Shown: positions 45,337 through 55,206 of the stretch, one piece after another | Position numbering within the stretch: position 1 is the stretch's first letter | Layout: each line of letters starts with the position of its first letter | Assembly (NCBI RefSeq): GCF_900177345.1 | Contig: NZ_FWZT01000022.1 | Span: 1-64,000, forward strand | From: Pseudobacteriovorax antillogorgiicola | Lineage (GTDB): Bacteria > Bdellovibrionota_B > Oligoflexia > Oligoflexales > Oligoflexaceae | DNA: 64,000 nt | Direction: 5' to 3' | The notes under the pieces: model-generated | Database searches by the model: none | What the model was told of the DNA's origin: nothing | The model's input: the letters and a program-made list of their open reading frames with translations, nothing else | Translations under genes and position numbers: made by a program

Positions 45337-46998
45337 CTATCCCCGTTCTTCCCACAAGACACTATCTCTATGCTCACGGCTAGTCTCAACGATCGCGCGA
45401 TACTTTTCTTCGATCATATGACGCTTCATTTTGAGAGTCGGCGTCATCAAACCCGATTCAACTGTCCAGGCCTCCTTCACGACAATGAAGTTCTTGACCT
45501 TTTCATAGTTTTGCAGATTACGGTTGGCTAGCTCCATAGCATCCTCAAGGTACTTGGTAAGATCGGCACGATTGAGCTGAGAGCTTTCCGGAGATGGGAC
45601 CACGAGCGCTACTGGTTGTGGTAAGCCATGGCCAGTCACACATATTTGCTCAATATAACGATTGTGGTCAAGATGCCCTTCGATCTGTGATGGCGCGATG
45701 TACTTACCTTTCTCAGTTTTGAAGATATCTTTACAGCGACCACGAATTGTCAGGTGCCCTTGATCATCGAGCTTTCCTAGATCACCTGTCTTAAAAAAGC
45801 CATTTTCCATAGCCCTCATGGTCGATTCTGGGTCAAGATAGTAGCCGAGCATGGTTGCTGGGCTTTTAATTAGGATCTCTCCATCTTGATCGATCTTAAT
45901 ATCACAGCCTGGCAGCGCCTGCCCCACCGAACCACAGACTACCGGCTCTGTCTGATGAGTGGTAGCGTAGGCAAGGTTTTCTGAGTGGCCATACCCCTCC
46001 TTAATATCAATACCAACCTTCTGATACCACTTGAGCAGATCAACAGAGATAGGAGCGGCTCCAGATCCAAAGGATCGAACGCTTGCAAACCCTAGCTGGG
46101 ATTTTAGCTTCCTCTTCACAAGATATGACACCAGCGGTAATGCAAGAAGGCGATCGAGTTTCTTCTGTGGAACTTTTTCTAAGATAGCCGATTGGAACTT
46201 ACTCCAGAGCCGGGGTACGGTGAAGAACGCAGTCGCCTCAGATGATTTCAGATCCCTAAGGAAGTGATCCATATGCTCCATGAACGTCACGCATATTCCA
46301 CCATAGATGCTCGTAAGCTCTAGCAGGGATCGCTCTGCCACATGTGCTAGGGGAAGATACGAGAAAAACCGATCATCATGTTTCAATTGGAAACAATCAT
46401 AGAAGTTTCTTGCTACAAAGGCCATCGCTTCAGCTGAATGCATCACCCCTTTGGCGCGCCCTGTCGTTCCCGATGTATAGACAATAGTGGTGAGGTTTTG
46501 GGGATTGCGCTGTGGGCTATCACTGAGAGGTTCGTGTTGACCAATGATCTCCTCCCAAGTCAACGACGAAAAATCATGATTCACCCCGTAGCTCATATCA
46601 ACAGTTTTAAGAGACAGCGGTAGATCAGCCAGAGTCTTCCCGGCTTGATCCAAGTTCCCCACAAACAGCAATTTCACGTCGGCATGATCTAAAATATAGC
46701 GAACAGATTCAGAGCTTTGACTTGGATAAAGGGGGACACTCACGCCACCTAGCATCATAATCGCCAAATCCGCCATGACCCAACGCGCACTATTTCTAGC
46801 TATGATTCCGATTCGATCCCCTTCCTCAAAACCCTGCTCTCGAAAGTAACTGACCATCGACCGAAGCTCTTCACCCACCCGAGACCATGTGTACTCAATC
46901 ATATCTCCGTCGCAGGGTTGACGTAGAAAAACATGGTTGGGCCGCTCCTGCTCCCAGTGATAAAACCATTCAAGTGGGGTTCGTCCGACTGCATGCAT
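45337..46998 (-). CDS. Long-chain acyl-CoA synthetase (AMP-binding, FadD15/ACSBG-like)
   Basis: The 553-residue protein activates fatty acids to acyl-CoA with ATP. It has the P-loop-like TIVYTSGTTGRAKG, the A5-type EGYGHSE, GDLGKLDDQGHLTIRGR, and KTEKGKYIAPSQIE near the C-terminus, as in FadD15/ACSBG enzymes. Length is typical of the short (bacterial) branch. AAGGAG precedes the ATG. It stands alone, so feeding PUFA or other acids into lipids is plausible but not shown. Confidence 0.9.
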   Translation of the reverse strand: MHAVGRTPLEWFYHWEQERPNHVFLRQPCDGDMIEYTWSRVGEELRSMVSYFREQGFEEGDRIGIIARNSARWVMADLAIMMLGGVSVPLYPSQSSESVRYILDHADVKLLFVGNLDQAGKTLADLPLSLKTVDMSYGVNHDFSSLTWEEIIGQHEPLSDSPQRNPQNLTTIVYTSGTTGRAKGVMHSAEAMAFVARNFYDCFQLKHDDRFFSYLPLAHVAERSLLELTSIYGGICVTFMEHMDHFLRDLKSSEATAFFTVPRLWSKFQSAILEKVPQKKLDRLLALPLVSYLVKRKLKSQLGFASVRSFGSGAAPISVDLLKWYQKVGIDIKEGYGHSENLAYATTHQTEPVVCGSVGQALPGCDIKIDQDGEILIKSPATMLGYYLDPESTMRAMENGFFKTGDLGKLDDQGHLTIRGRCKDIFKTEKGKYIAPSQIEGHLDHNRYIEQICVTGHGLPQPVALVVPSPESSQLNRADLTKYLEDAMELANRNLQNYEKVKNFIVVKEAWTVESGLMTPTLKMKRHMIEEKYRAIVETSREHRDSVLWEERG

Positions 46999-47229
46999 CG
47001 TAAGTTCTCCTTAGGGAAGTGCCTGCTAGTACTTAGTCACTGTGAAACCGCAATGGATCAATATGACAAAGTACTAACCGTGATCTGACAGTATTTTTGA
47101 GTTCTAACAAGAATTTAAGAACGTTCGCCAAACATAGGCAAGATAAGTTTCCTTGACCGAAGTACAACTTACATGAATCGCTTCATTGCTTTTGACTCAC
47201 GTTAACGCGTATGAAAAGACCTCACTTCC

Positions 47230-47643
47230 CTAAGAGCTTGAAACCAAAAGATAGATCCCTAGAATCCCCAGCACGATACCTGAAATCTGACGTCCATTGA
47301 GGCTTTCCTTTAAAAAAATTGCTGCTAGAACAACTGTCACTGCTGGATATAGAGCAGTCATTAAAGTCACTGTTGAAGCGGAGCCCTTTTGTAGCGCCTT
47401 GACGAAGAAAAAGGTAGCAAGCATACCACAGCTACCGAAAAGTAGGGCTAAATAGCTATCTTTCGAATCCCAAGGGATGCGATTCCCACCGGAAACCACA
47501 ACGTAGGCAATCACGGGCAGTGAACCCAGAAACTGCAGTATAAAGACCTGCTTGTCGCTCAGGCTTGACGAACTTAATTTTCCTAAGAAAGCCCAAAGGC
47601 CATAAAGCAAGGTGGAAAGTAGCGCCCAGGTCATCCAGGTCAT
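47230..47643 (-). CDS. EamA-like small multidrug/metabolite transporter
   Basis: The 137-residue protein has five hydrophobic segments and the EamA half-unit pattern (WALLSTLLYGLWAFLGK at the start, GSASTVTLMTALYPAVTVVLA, FLKESLNGRQISGIVLGILGIYLL). It is a single DMT repeat, so it should dimerise to transport. Its start overlaps the methyltransferase stop (ATGA), so the two are coupled; the transported compound may be the methylated product. Confidence 0.8.
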   Translation of the reverse strand: MTWMTWALLSTLLYGLWAFLGKLSSSSLSDKQVFILQFLGSLPVIAYVVVSGGNRIPWDSKDSYLALLFGSCGMLATFFFVKALQKGSASTVTLMTALYPAVTVVLAAIFLKESLNGRQISGIVLGILGIYLLVSSS

Positions 47644-48407
47644 AGGGAGCTTCTTTGAACGGCGAGCAAAACCGTACCTTCGTAGGGTCTGTCATGAGGC
47701 GCTGGTAAATACTCCCAATCAGCTTTTCCAGCACCAGGAAGCGTCTCTATACATTTTAAAACGGAGCGCTTATCGATCTGCGGTGATGAAGTACACGGCT
47801 CTTGGTCTGCATATTGACGGAATCGCTTTAATCCTGCGCTAACACTTAATAAGAGCCATCCTCCTGGTCGAACAAGAGTCCAAATATTACGGATAACACC
47901 CTCCCAAGTACTCACAGAGTCACTCGCAGCTTCTGTGCAGTAATGAGCTGTAACAATATCGTAAGTCTTACTACGAGGAGCAATTGGATTTTTTTCCTTA
48001 ATATTGCAATGAAACGTGTCGCGAATCTTTAACCGCACCAGGTTCTCTCGATTCTTGATGTCAATGGCACTGTTCGCTGACCCTTCCAGCTCCAGAACCA
48101 GCTTCGTATAGATATTCCAGTTAAATGACTGTGTATCTCCATTAAGCCAGGCATTGGTTTCCTTAAAGCAGTCTAGAACATAGTCAGCAAGGTCAATTGA
48201 CTCACAAACTGCAGTTAAAGGCAAAGCAGTATACAATGTAGGACCGACTCCTAGCTCAAGAGCTTCTTTTGCACCTGCCATCTTTTTTATAGAGTCGATC
48301 CAGAAACGGTATAGTCCTCGATACTCATCGTTCACCTCGGTAAAATACTCATTCAAATAAGCACGCCCCTCAAAGCTTGAAGTATCGTCCTGTAAATCAT
48401 GACTCAT
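47640..48407 (-). CDS. NNMT/PNMT/TEMT-type N-methyltransferase
   Basis: I start at the ATG at 48407, preceded by AAAGGGGG; an in-frame start 41 codons earlier has no such site. The ~255-residue protein has Y(L)NEYF near the start, ALELGVGPTLYTALPLT (SAM motif I) and SIDLADYV (motif II), all diagnostic of the NNMT/PNMT/TEMT family that methylates small amines or thioethers. The paired EamA exporter suggests production and export of a small methylated metabolite. The substrate is not deducible. Confidence 0.82.
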   Translation of the reverse strand: MSHDLQDDTSSFEGRAYLNEYFTEVNDEYRGLYRFWIDSIKKMAGAKEALELGVGPTLYTALPLTAVCESIDLADYVLDCFKETNAWLNGDTQSFNWNIYTKLVLELEGSANSAIDIKNRENLVRLKIRDTFHCNIKEKNPIAPRSKTYDIVTAHYCTEAASDSVSTWEGVIRNIWTLVRPGGWLLLSVSAGLKRFRQYADQEPCTSSPQIDKRSVLKCIETLPGAGKADWEYLPAPHDRPYEGTVLLAVQRSSL

Positions 48408-48704
48408 AGAATCCCCCTTTCTAAATATAGAGCGAAAATTTTCAGCAGGTCTTGTATCACTTTTCGCCTTTTCTGGAATCCTTAAATCACTCTTCATCGG
48501 ATTTTTTTGTAACTTCCCCCGCATCATCACGAAGCATCTGAAAACCCATATTTAGAACTATGATTGCGGTTAATGTCATCCATCAAACCAATTTGCTTCG
48601 TGAACTTGTACCAAGGAGGTCGGTAACAACCAATTTTGCCAGAGTATGTTTTTACGATACGAATTTTTAGACCCACATATTGATCTAATCGAAAAAGGAT
48701 ATTC

Positions 48705-50978
48705 ATGATGAAGATGACTCGTCTGATAATCACATCAGCCATCGCCATGTCGGCCCCAAGTTTTTCTTACCCAGGAATGGCTAAGAGTGAATCGGGTAAA
48801 ACGCATAATGCCCCTCCTGCAACCAGTTCAATGATGCCCCAAGCTGAAAGTGCCGATAGCTCTATCGACCAGATGATCCCTCGACTCATTGTCGAAGGAG
48901 AGAGCAATCTTCCGGTAGTTGATATGGGCCCTCTGCGAAAAAATGAAAGCTCGGAAAACCCCTTAGGCTCGAATTTTAACTACGCTCAGGCCTTTGCTAA
49001 GCTCGATTTTGAACAGGTCAAAGCAGATATGAAGGCTGTTCTAACGGATTCAAAAGAGTTTTGGCCTGCAGACTATGGGCACTATGGCCCTTTATTTATT
49101 CGACTGTCTTGGCACAGTGCTGGAACCTATCGGGCAATCGATGGCCGTGGCGGATCGGATGGCGGTCAAATGAGATTCTATCCCCTAGCTCAATGGCCTG
49201 ACAATGCTAACCTCGATAAGGCTAGGCTCTTGATCCAACCAGTTGTTGATAAATACTACCCCAATCTATCTTGGGCAGATGCCATGGTCTTAGCAGGCGA
49301 CATCGCCATGCGAGATATGGGATTCGAAACTTTAGGAGTGGCCGGTGGCCGAATCGACGACTGGGCTCCCGATATGGTTTATTGGGGACCTGAAGATGAA
49401 TTCTTGAAAAGCGAACGATTTGATGAAAACGGTAACCTCATGCTGCCTCTTGCCGCATCAGTTATGGGCTTGATCTATGTAAACCCAGAAGGCCCTGATG
49501 GCAAACCAGATCCGCTTTTATCTGCGGAACGAATTCGTACCACGTTTGGCCGCATGGGGATGAATGACGAGGAGACAGTAGCCCTCATAGCTGGTGGACA
49601 TACCTTTGGTAAAACTCATGGTGCTCCGCGGCCCAAAGAGTGTCCAGACCCCAAAGCCAATTGTCCAGCCGCCAAAGGTCCTAAGACCAACACCAGTGGT
49701 ATTGAAGGCCCTTGGACTCCTAAGCCGATCGAATGGACACATGAGTACCTGACCAACCTATTTAAGTATGACTGGAAGCTTACTAAGGGTCCTGGTTGAA
49801 AGTACCAATGGTACCCTGAGAACATCGAAGAGTCTGACCTAGCTCCCAATGCTCATGACCCCGCAGAGAAGGTTTCTATTATCATGCTCACCACAGACTT
49901 GGCCTTGAAGTATGACCCTAGGTATAAGGCTATTTCAAAACGCTTTCTAAAAGATCCGCAGGAATTCGGCGATGCCTTTGCGCGGGCTTGGTTCAAGCTC
50001 ATCCATCGCGACTTGGGCCCAAAATCGCGATATTTAGGCAATGACTTTTCAAATGAAGACTTCATTTGGCAAGATCCGCTACCTTCAGCTGACTATGAAA
50101 TGATTGATGATGCTGATGTCCAAAAACTTAAAGAGATGATCCGGAAAGTAGACCTTTCCGTATCCGATCGTATTAAAACCGCATGGGCCGCTGCAGCATC
50201 CTACCGATCGACGGACATGCGTGGTGGAATCAATGGTGCCCGCATTCGTTTAGCCCCTCAAAATACCTGGGAAGTCAACGAACCTCGCCTGCTCGAAAGA
50301 AATATAAAACTTCTAAAGCGCATCCAAGGTCAGTTTAATGCGGGTCAAAAAACCAAACAGGTATCGCTAGCCGATCTGATTGTCATTGCTGGCAACTCTG
50401 CTGTGGAGGATGCAGCGCAAATGGCTGGCTATCGGATCATCGTGCCATTTACTCCGGGACGTACCGATGCTAGCCAAGAACAAACAGACGTGCAATCTTT
50501 TAACTTGCTTAAAGTGACAGCCGATGGTTTCCGCAACTACTACAGTCAGGAAAGCTACATGGCTGCGGAAAAATCATTCGTTGACCGTGCCGACCTTTTG
50601 GATTTGACGCGGAAGGAAATGGTAGTTCTAACGGGCGGACTCAGAGTCCTTGGTGCCAACTATAAAGGTGTCGAATACGGTGAGCTCACCAAGTATCGTG
50701 GTGCTCTCACCAATGACTACTTTATCAACCTTCTCGACAACGATATCAAGTGGGTCGAAAGCTCTGAGCAGGGTATTTACAAGGGGGTTAAGCGCGGCTC
50801 GGGAGAGCAGCTATGGAAGGCGACGAACTATGATCTTATGTTTGGTAATAATGCTGAGCTGCGGGTCTTCGCATTTACCTACTCAACTCCTAATGCTAAA
50901 CGAAAGTTCGTTGCAGACTTTGTGAATGCTTGGTCGAAAGTAATGACATTGGATCGCTTTGATCTTAAGAGCCATTGA
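48705..50978 (+). pseudogene. katG: katG catalase-peroxidase interrupted by an in-frame TGA
   Basis: Two reading frames (48705-49799 and 49884-50978) are in the same frame, joined by 28 stop-free codons, so one TGA at 49797-49799 splits a 757-residue catalase-peroxidase. The N-terminal half has a signal peptide, the distal site RLSWHSAG, residues for the Trp-Tyr-Met adduct ([24 protein letters not shown]) and the proximal His in [11 protein letters not shown]. The C-terminal half aligns normally (FARAWFKLIHRDLGPKSRYL). The TGA sits at KGPG*KYQW, where relatives usually have Gly in a PAGA-type motif. One base change explains it. It may be a young pseudogene, a sequencing error or leaky read-through. 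The restart ATG at 49884 has no ribosome site. Confidence 0.85.
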
Positions 50979-51146
50979 AGCATTGCATAAGCCTTACTTA
51001 ACTTAGCTAAAATCACCGGGCGGACGAAGGCAAAGAACCTCGTTCGTTCCCTTCCCGATGAAACGTGTTCTTTTTCAATTGAAGGACATACTCCATAGAC
51101 CAGTGTCTTGGAGCATTGTGATTAGAAGCAACTTTTGGCCTTCCGA

Positions 51147-51632
51147 CTAAGGAGCAGGTACAGGCGCTTTGGTGAGGTCGATCATCGGACGCACAAATTT
51201 GATGCGCATCATACCTTCGCTTAGGAAAGGATCGAGGTTGATGATGTCGAGCACGTCTTGCTTGGAGGGAGCGGAATAGATGAACATGGCACCATCCAAC
51301 TTCGCCAAATCTTCAACATTTTCAAGTAGTGGCCCACCGGTAAGGAGGGTACCTTCAGCTTTGAGCTGAGCCATATACGCGAGATGGTCATTCAGAATCT
51401 GGGTGTTCGCAAGATCACCTTCAAAGGGACGAGGCTCAAAATTAAGATTGGGCCGTTCATCATGCTTAGGTCGCACAAAGGAACGCTTCATTTCAAATAC
51501 AACCAGATACTCTACTGGCAAACCAAGTACAGTAGGAGCCTCACTCGGACTCGCGTTAGCGAGGGTTTGTACAGAGACAGTTGTAGATAAAATACTTGCC
51601 GCTAGAAATGACATAAACACAAGACGTTTCAT
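51147..51632 (-). CDS. Secreted YciI-like protein
   Basis: The start at 51632 (GAGGATAGTC before the ATG) gives a signal peptide (MKRLVFMSFLAASILSTTVS). The mature domain is YciI-like: VVFEMKRSF, LNDHLAYMAQLKAEGTLLTGGPL, and a C-terminal FIYSAPSKQDVLDIINLDPF followed by IKFVRPM. YciI proteins are ferredoxin-like dimers of mostly unknown function; a periplasmic version is less common. It faces katG convergently. Confidence 0.8.
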   Translation of the reverse strand: MKRLVFMSFLAASILSTTVSVQTLANASPSEAPTVLGLPVEYLVVFEMKRSFVRPKHDERPNLNFEPRPFEGDLANTQILNDHLAYMAQLKAEGTLLTGGPLLENVEDLAKLDGAMFIYSAPSKQDVLDIINLDPFLSEGMMRIKFVRPMIDLTKAPVPAP

Positions 51633-51900
51633 GACTATCCTCATAAATGAATAAATCTTGATAGGGAGTCTCAAAGACCCCAAGGCCAAGAGACTTTTCC
51701 TTCGATAATAATATCTCTTCGAAGTGGGGCTTTCGTTAGCACGAAATTAAATTTTACACAAGATTTTCCACAGAGGATTGGCTAAAAGTGGTCTGTGGTG
51801 ATTGATTCTCGCCACTTACTGACCATTTGCCATTAATAAACTTATGGGAGACGTTCCTTTGAAGATACAAAGGAACCCGTTTCACTAAGGCCTGAAAATA

Positions 51901-52821
51901 TCAATTCACCTCCGGCTCGCTACAATTAATCCGCGAGGTGCTGATAACAACGTCATCGATCCAGCCAGATACATCTGGCCCTTGCTGATACACTTGTCCA
52001 CCGATCAGCAGAGCTTCATAATTTTCTGGAATTCCACCGTGGTCTCCCGCAACGCTTCCAGAAATATCTCCAACTTTTTCACCCATTCGATAGAATTCAT
52101 AGATCTGTTTATCGGAGTCCACTTGCCACTCGACGCAGATCCATTTGTCGTCAAATGTCCAGTTATAAGCCGAAGATTTTCCACCTTGATCATCTGGAAA
52201 GTTATAGAGGTATTGAATCTTGCCACTGGGATCTCTCACCGTATCTGCCAAGCGCACCTCATAGCCATTGGGGTTGGTAGCTGCTACGAACGTTATATGA
52301 GTGTAGTTGGATGGGTTGGCTACGTTCTCTATTTTATAATACAATCGGCCCCAATGCTTTCCCGGGATGTTGGCAGCTTTTAGATAGCTGCTTTGATAGG
52401 TAAGACCTTTGTTGTTGGTATAAAAGTGAAGTGATTTTGCACTTTGCTTACCAGCTGAGTCAACAACTTCGACATTTAGCCCAAGTTCTGTGTCTTGGGG
52501 AGCGCTACCTGGCTCAACATCTTCGAAGTCAATGCACAAAATATAATCGGGATTTTCACAAGGCCCAAAGGCTAACTCTTCACCCATGTCGCTAGGTGTT
52601 TCTTCAGTTTCTGAATCTGATTCATCCAAATCATTAGAACTGGAGCTGTCATCATATTGGGAAGAAGAATCTGAACTTTTAATCTCGGAGTTTGATTGAC
52701 TCGACTGCCGACCATTCACATCCGTAGTGGTTGGTACAGCATGATTGAATACGTGGCTTGAACAAGATAGATGAAGTCCTAAGATTAGAATTAATGTTCC
52801 CACGTTCCTATAGTTTTGCAT
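51901..52821 (-). CDS. Lipoprotein with concanavalin-like lectin fold
   Basis: The start at 52821 (AGGAG upstream) gives lipobox LSCSS. After a Ser/Asp-rich low-complexity tether (about 40-85) comes a beta-sandwich domain with CIDFEDVEPGS, GRLYYKIENV, FDDKWICVEWQVD and a final strand SGWIDDVVIS. These features match LamG/polysaccharide-lyase-like jelly rolls that bind or cleave glycans. No catalytic residues could be assigned. Confidence 0.65.
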   Translation of the reverse strand: MQNYRNVGTLILILGLHLSCSSHVFNHAVPTTTDVNGRQSSQSNSEIKSSDSSSQYDDSSSSNDLDESDSETEETPSDMGEELAFGPCENPDYILCIDFEDVEPGSAPQDTELGLNVEVVDSAGKQSAKSLHFYTNNKGLTYQSSYLKAANIPGKHWGRLYYKIENVANPSNYTHITFVAATNPNGYEVRLADTVRDPSGKIQYLYNFPDDQGGKSSAYNWTFDDKWICVEWQVDSDKQIYEFYRMGEKVGDISGSVAGDHGGIPENYEALLIGGQVYQQGPDVSGWIDDVVISTSRINCSEPEVN

Positions 52822-53409
52822 TTGCTGCTCGCTCCTGTTGAAATGTTTAGAACCTTCAGATGTCAGTTCTATAAATGCAAAAAGGGTACCCTCTTTTGAT
52901 GCATGATAAGATATTGATATTATGATACTATTTGTTTTGTTTACGTCGGGAACTTGATCGACACGAGAAGAACTTAGCAACCAAGGGATAGACCCTTGAA
53001 TACCTATTTCATAGCTACGATCTTTCCAAAGGAAGTGGTATCACGCCAATTAATCACAATCAATACGGCACCGCCATAACTAATGAGCTAAACCAGCTCA
53101 CACTTTCAGACTCTTCTAACCTAGGTGCCAGAGCCTCAGTCCGTGGCAGTTTCTAGGGAACTCTCCATAGCTCAATGGCCTTGCCTAAAAAACGACGTGC
53201 CAGAAAAAAGCCTAGTAATAATACTACAGACATCGTGGAGAGTTAAAGTATATACGCTACTTATACGTAGGAATAAATCACAGTTCTAAAGTTTTCAGGA
53301 CCATACCTTTGCATCTTTGTCGGATCAGTCGCTGCGGGGCCTTGAGCCTACGGGGTGGCCATGTATAGTAGCTGAATGGAAATTTGAATAGATGCGGAAT
53401 GGAGATACC
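52822..53409. other. Divergent intergenic region (about 590 bp)
   Basis: This lies between the lectin-like lipoprotein and the GH15 gene. The only candidate coding element is a 26-codon minus-strand frame at 53153-53233 encoding a hydrophobic, basic peptide (MSVVLLLGFFLARRFLGK...), without a ribosome site. No promoter pair was clear. Confidence 0.35.
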
Positions 53410-55206
53410 ATGGAACTAGGTATTATTGGCAACTGCCAATACAGTGCTCTTATCAGCCCCTTGGGAAATGTGGAGTGGTTATGTTGGCCTCGATTTGACT
53501 CAAGCTTTGTATTCGGTGGCTTGATTGATAAAAACCGAGGGGGATGCTTTCAAATTTCGATGGAGGATAACACCCGAGGTGTGCAGAGCTACGTTGGCAA
53601 CACCAATGTTTTGCGAACTGTTTTCTCAAGTGAACATGGCAGCTTCGAGGTGATTGATTTTGCACCCCGATTCCAACAATACAATCGCTACTTCAAACCC
53701 AAGGCTTTGTTTCGCATCGTTCGCCCCATATCTGGGAAGCCTCGCTGCCGTGTTCAGATCGATGCTAAAATCAACTACGGCGAAAAAAGTAGCAAGCAGA
53801 TCCTAGAGTCAAACCACATTGAGTTTCAGGGCTACGACTCTCCACTGCGGCTAACTAGCAATGCTCCCCTCACCTATATCGCATCCCATAAAAGCTTTGT
53901 GGTTGACCGATCATTTTACTTCGCCCTTACCCAGGGTCAGCCATTGGAAGCGGACCTTAAAGAAGTTTCGATTCATTTTTACGAGAAAACTTGCGAGTAC
54001 TGGGAACGGTGGATCAAACATAGTCACTTACCCAATCGATTCCAGGAGGAGGTTATCCGCTCTGCCCTCGTTCTTAAGCTTCACCAATTCGAAGACACTG
54101 GCGCAATTATAGCGGCTACAACCACTAGCATTCCCGAAGCCTCTGGCACCGAACGAAATTGGGACTATCGTTACTGCTGGATTCGTGATGCTATGTTTTC
54201 ACTTTCCGCCCTGCAACGACTCACTCACTTTGAAGAGCTTGAAAAATTCCTTTTGTACCTGCACAATCTTGTCGAAGATTCACGGCAACGAGATTTTTTC
54301 ATTCAACCCGTTTACGGCATTGATGGCAACTCATCCCTGGTCGAAGTCATCCTGGATCATCTAGAAGGCTTCCAGGGCAACAAACCAGTGCGCATCGGGA
54401 ATCAGGCCTATGAGCATCTGCAATACGATGTTTATGGAGAGATTCTCCTGGCTCTGAGCCCTATCTACCTTGATCATCGCTTTTGTAAAGAAAAAGACAT
54501 GGTTCCTCTTGGTATCGTAGACAATCTGATCGACCAGATCGAACGTTACCTCACAGCACCTGATGCTGGGCTATGGGAGTTTCGAGGCAAAGCTCAGGTT
54601 CATACTTTTACTCTACTTCTTAACTGGGCCGGTCTTCAAATCGGCGAGAAGATATTTGCCAACGCCGGCAAAACAGATAAGGCACTCCGGTGTTCCAGTC
54701 TACGCCGCAAGATTTCAGAGTATATCGATACCATGGCTTGGAACAACGAGCTTGAGACCTTTACCCAAGCGGTTGGATCGAGAGACTTAGACGCCTCGCT
54801 CCTGATGATGGTGAATATGGGCTATCTTCGTAAGAATGATCCCAGGGCTCATAAGCTTGTGGACTCGATCAAGGAACATCTATCTCACCCCAGTGGCCTT
54901 TTACATCGCTACATAGCGTCCGATGATTTTGGCGAGACTCACAATGCCTTTCTTATTTGTTCGTTTTGGCTTGTTGAAGCGCTCGCTCACCTGGATCGGC
55001 GAGAAGAGGCTATGGAACTACTTGAAAAGCTGCTCACCTATAAAAATCATCTAGGGCTCTATAGTGAGGATGTCGACCCCAAGACTGGGGCTCTTTGGGG
55101 GAACTTCCCTCAAACCTATTCTCATGTTGGTTTTATCAATGCCGTATTTACTTTGTTTCCCCATCAAGGTTCATTATTCTTAGAAAGCGAGGCAAGTCAT
55201 GAGTGA
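53410..55206 (+). CDS. GH15 glycoside hydrolase (glucoamylase/trehalase-like)
   Basis: The ~598-residue protein has the family's N-terminal beta-sandwich opening (MELGIIGNCQYSALISPLG ... WLCWPRFDSS) and an (alpha/alpha)6 barrel with the hallmark ERNWDYRYCWIRDA. The start at 53410 has GGAG before it. GH15 enzymes hydrolyse alpha-glucans or, in several bacteria, trehalose. It overlaps the next gene, a trehalose-phosphate synthase/phosphatase, by eight bases, so a trehalase or trehalose-turnover role is favoured; this is inferred from context. Confidence 0.88.
   Translation: MELGIIGNCQYSALISPLGNVEWLCWPRFDSSFVFGGLIDKNRGGCFQISMEDNTRGVQSYVGNTNVLRTVFSSEHGSFEVIDFAPRFQQYNRYFKPKALFRIVRPISGKPRCRVQIDAKINYGEKSSKQILESNHIEFQGYDSPLRLTSNAPLTYIASHKSFVVDRSFYFALTQGQPLEADLKEVSIHFYEKTCEYWERWIKHSHLPNRFQEEVIRSALVLKLHQFEDTGAIIAATTTSIPEASGTERNWDYRYCWIRDAMFSLSALQRLTHFEELEKFLLYLHNLVEDSRQRDFFIQPVYGIDGNSSLVEVILDHLEGFQGNKPVRIGNQAYEHLQYDVYGEILLALSPIYLDHRFCKEKDMVPLGIVDNLIDQIERYLTAPDAGLWEFRGKAQVHTFTLLLNWAGLQIGEKIFANAGKTDKALRCSSLRRKISEYIDTMAWNNELETFTQAVGSRDLDASLLMMVNMGYLRKNDPRAHKLVDSIKEHLSHPSGLLHRYIASDDFGETHNAFLICSFWLVEALAHLDRREEAMELLEKLLTYKNHLGLYSEDVDPKTGALWGNFPQTYSHVGFINAVFTLFPHQGSLFLESEASHE

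Noticed and set aside
48527-48748. Minus-strand frame ending at the upstream in-frame start of the methyltransferase
   Set aside because: It overlaps the katG start, has no ribosome site, and the methyltransferase has a strong start at 48407.
49797-49799. TGA read as selenocysteine or reassigned codon
   Set aside because: Neighbouring genes use TGA as stop, no hairpin typical of SECIS was seen, and the site is not a redox position in KatG.
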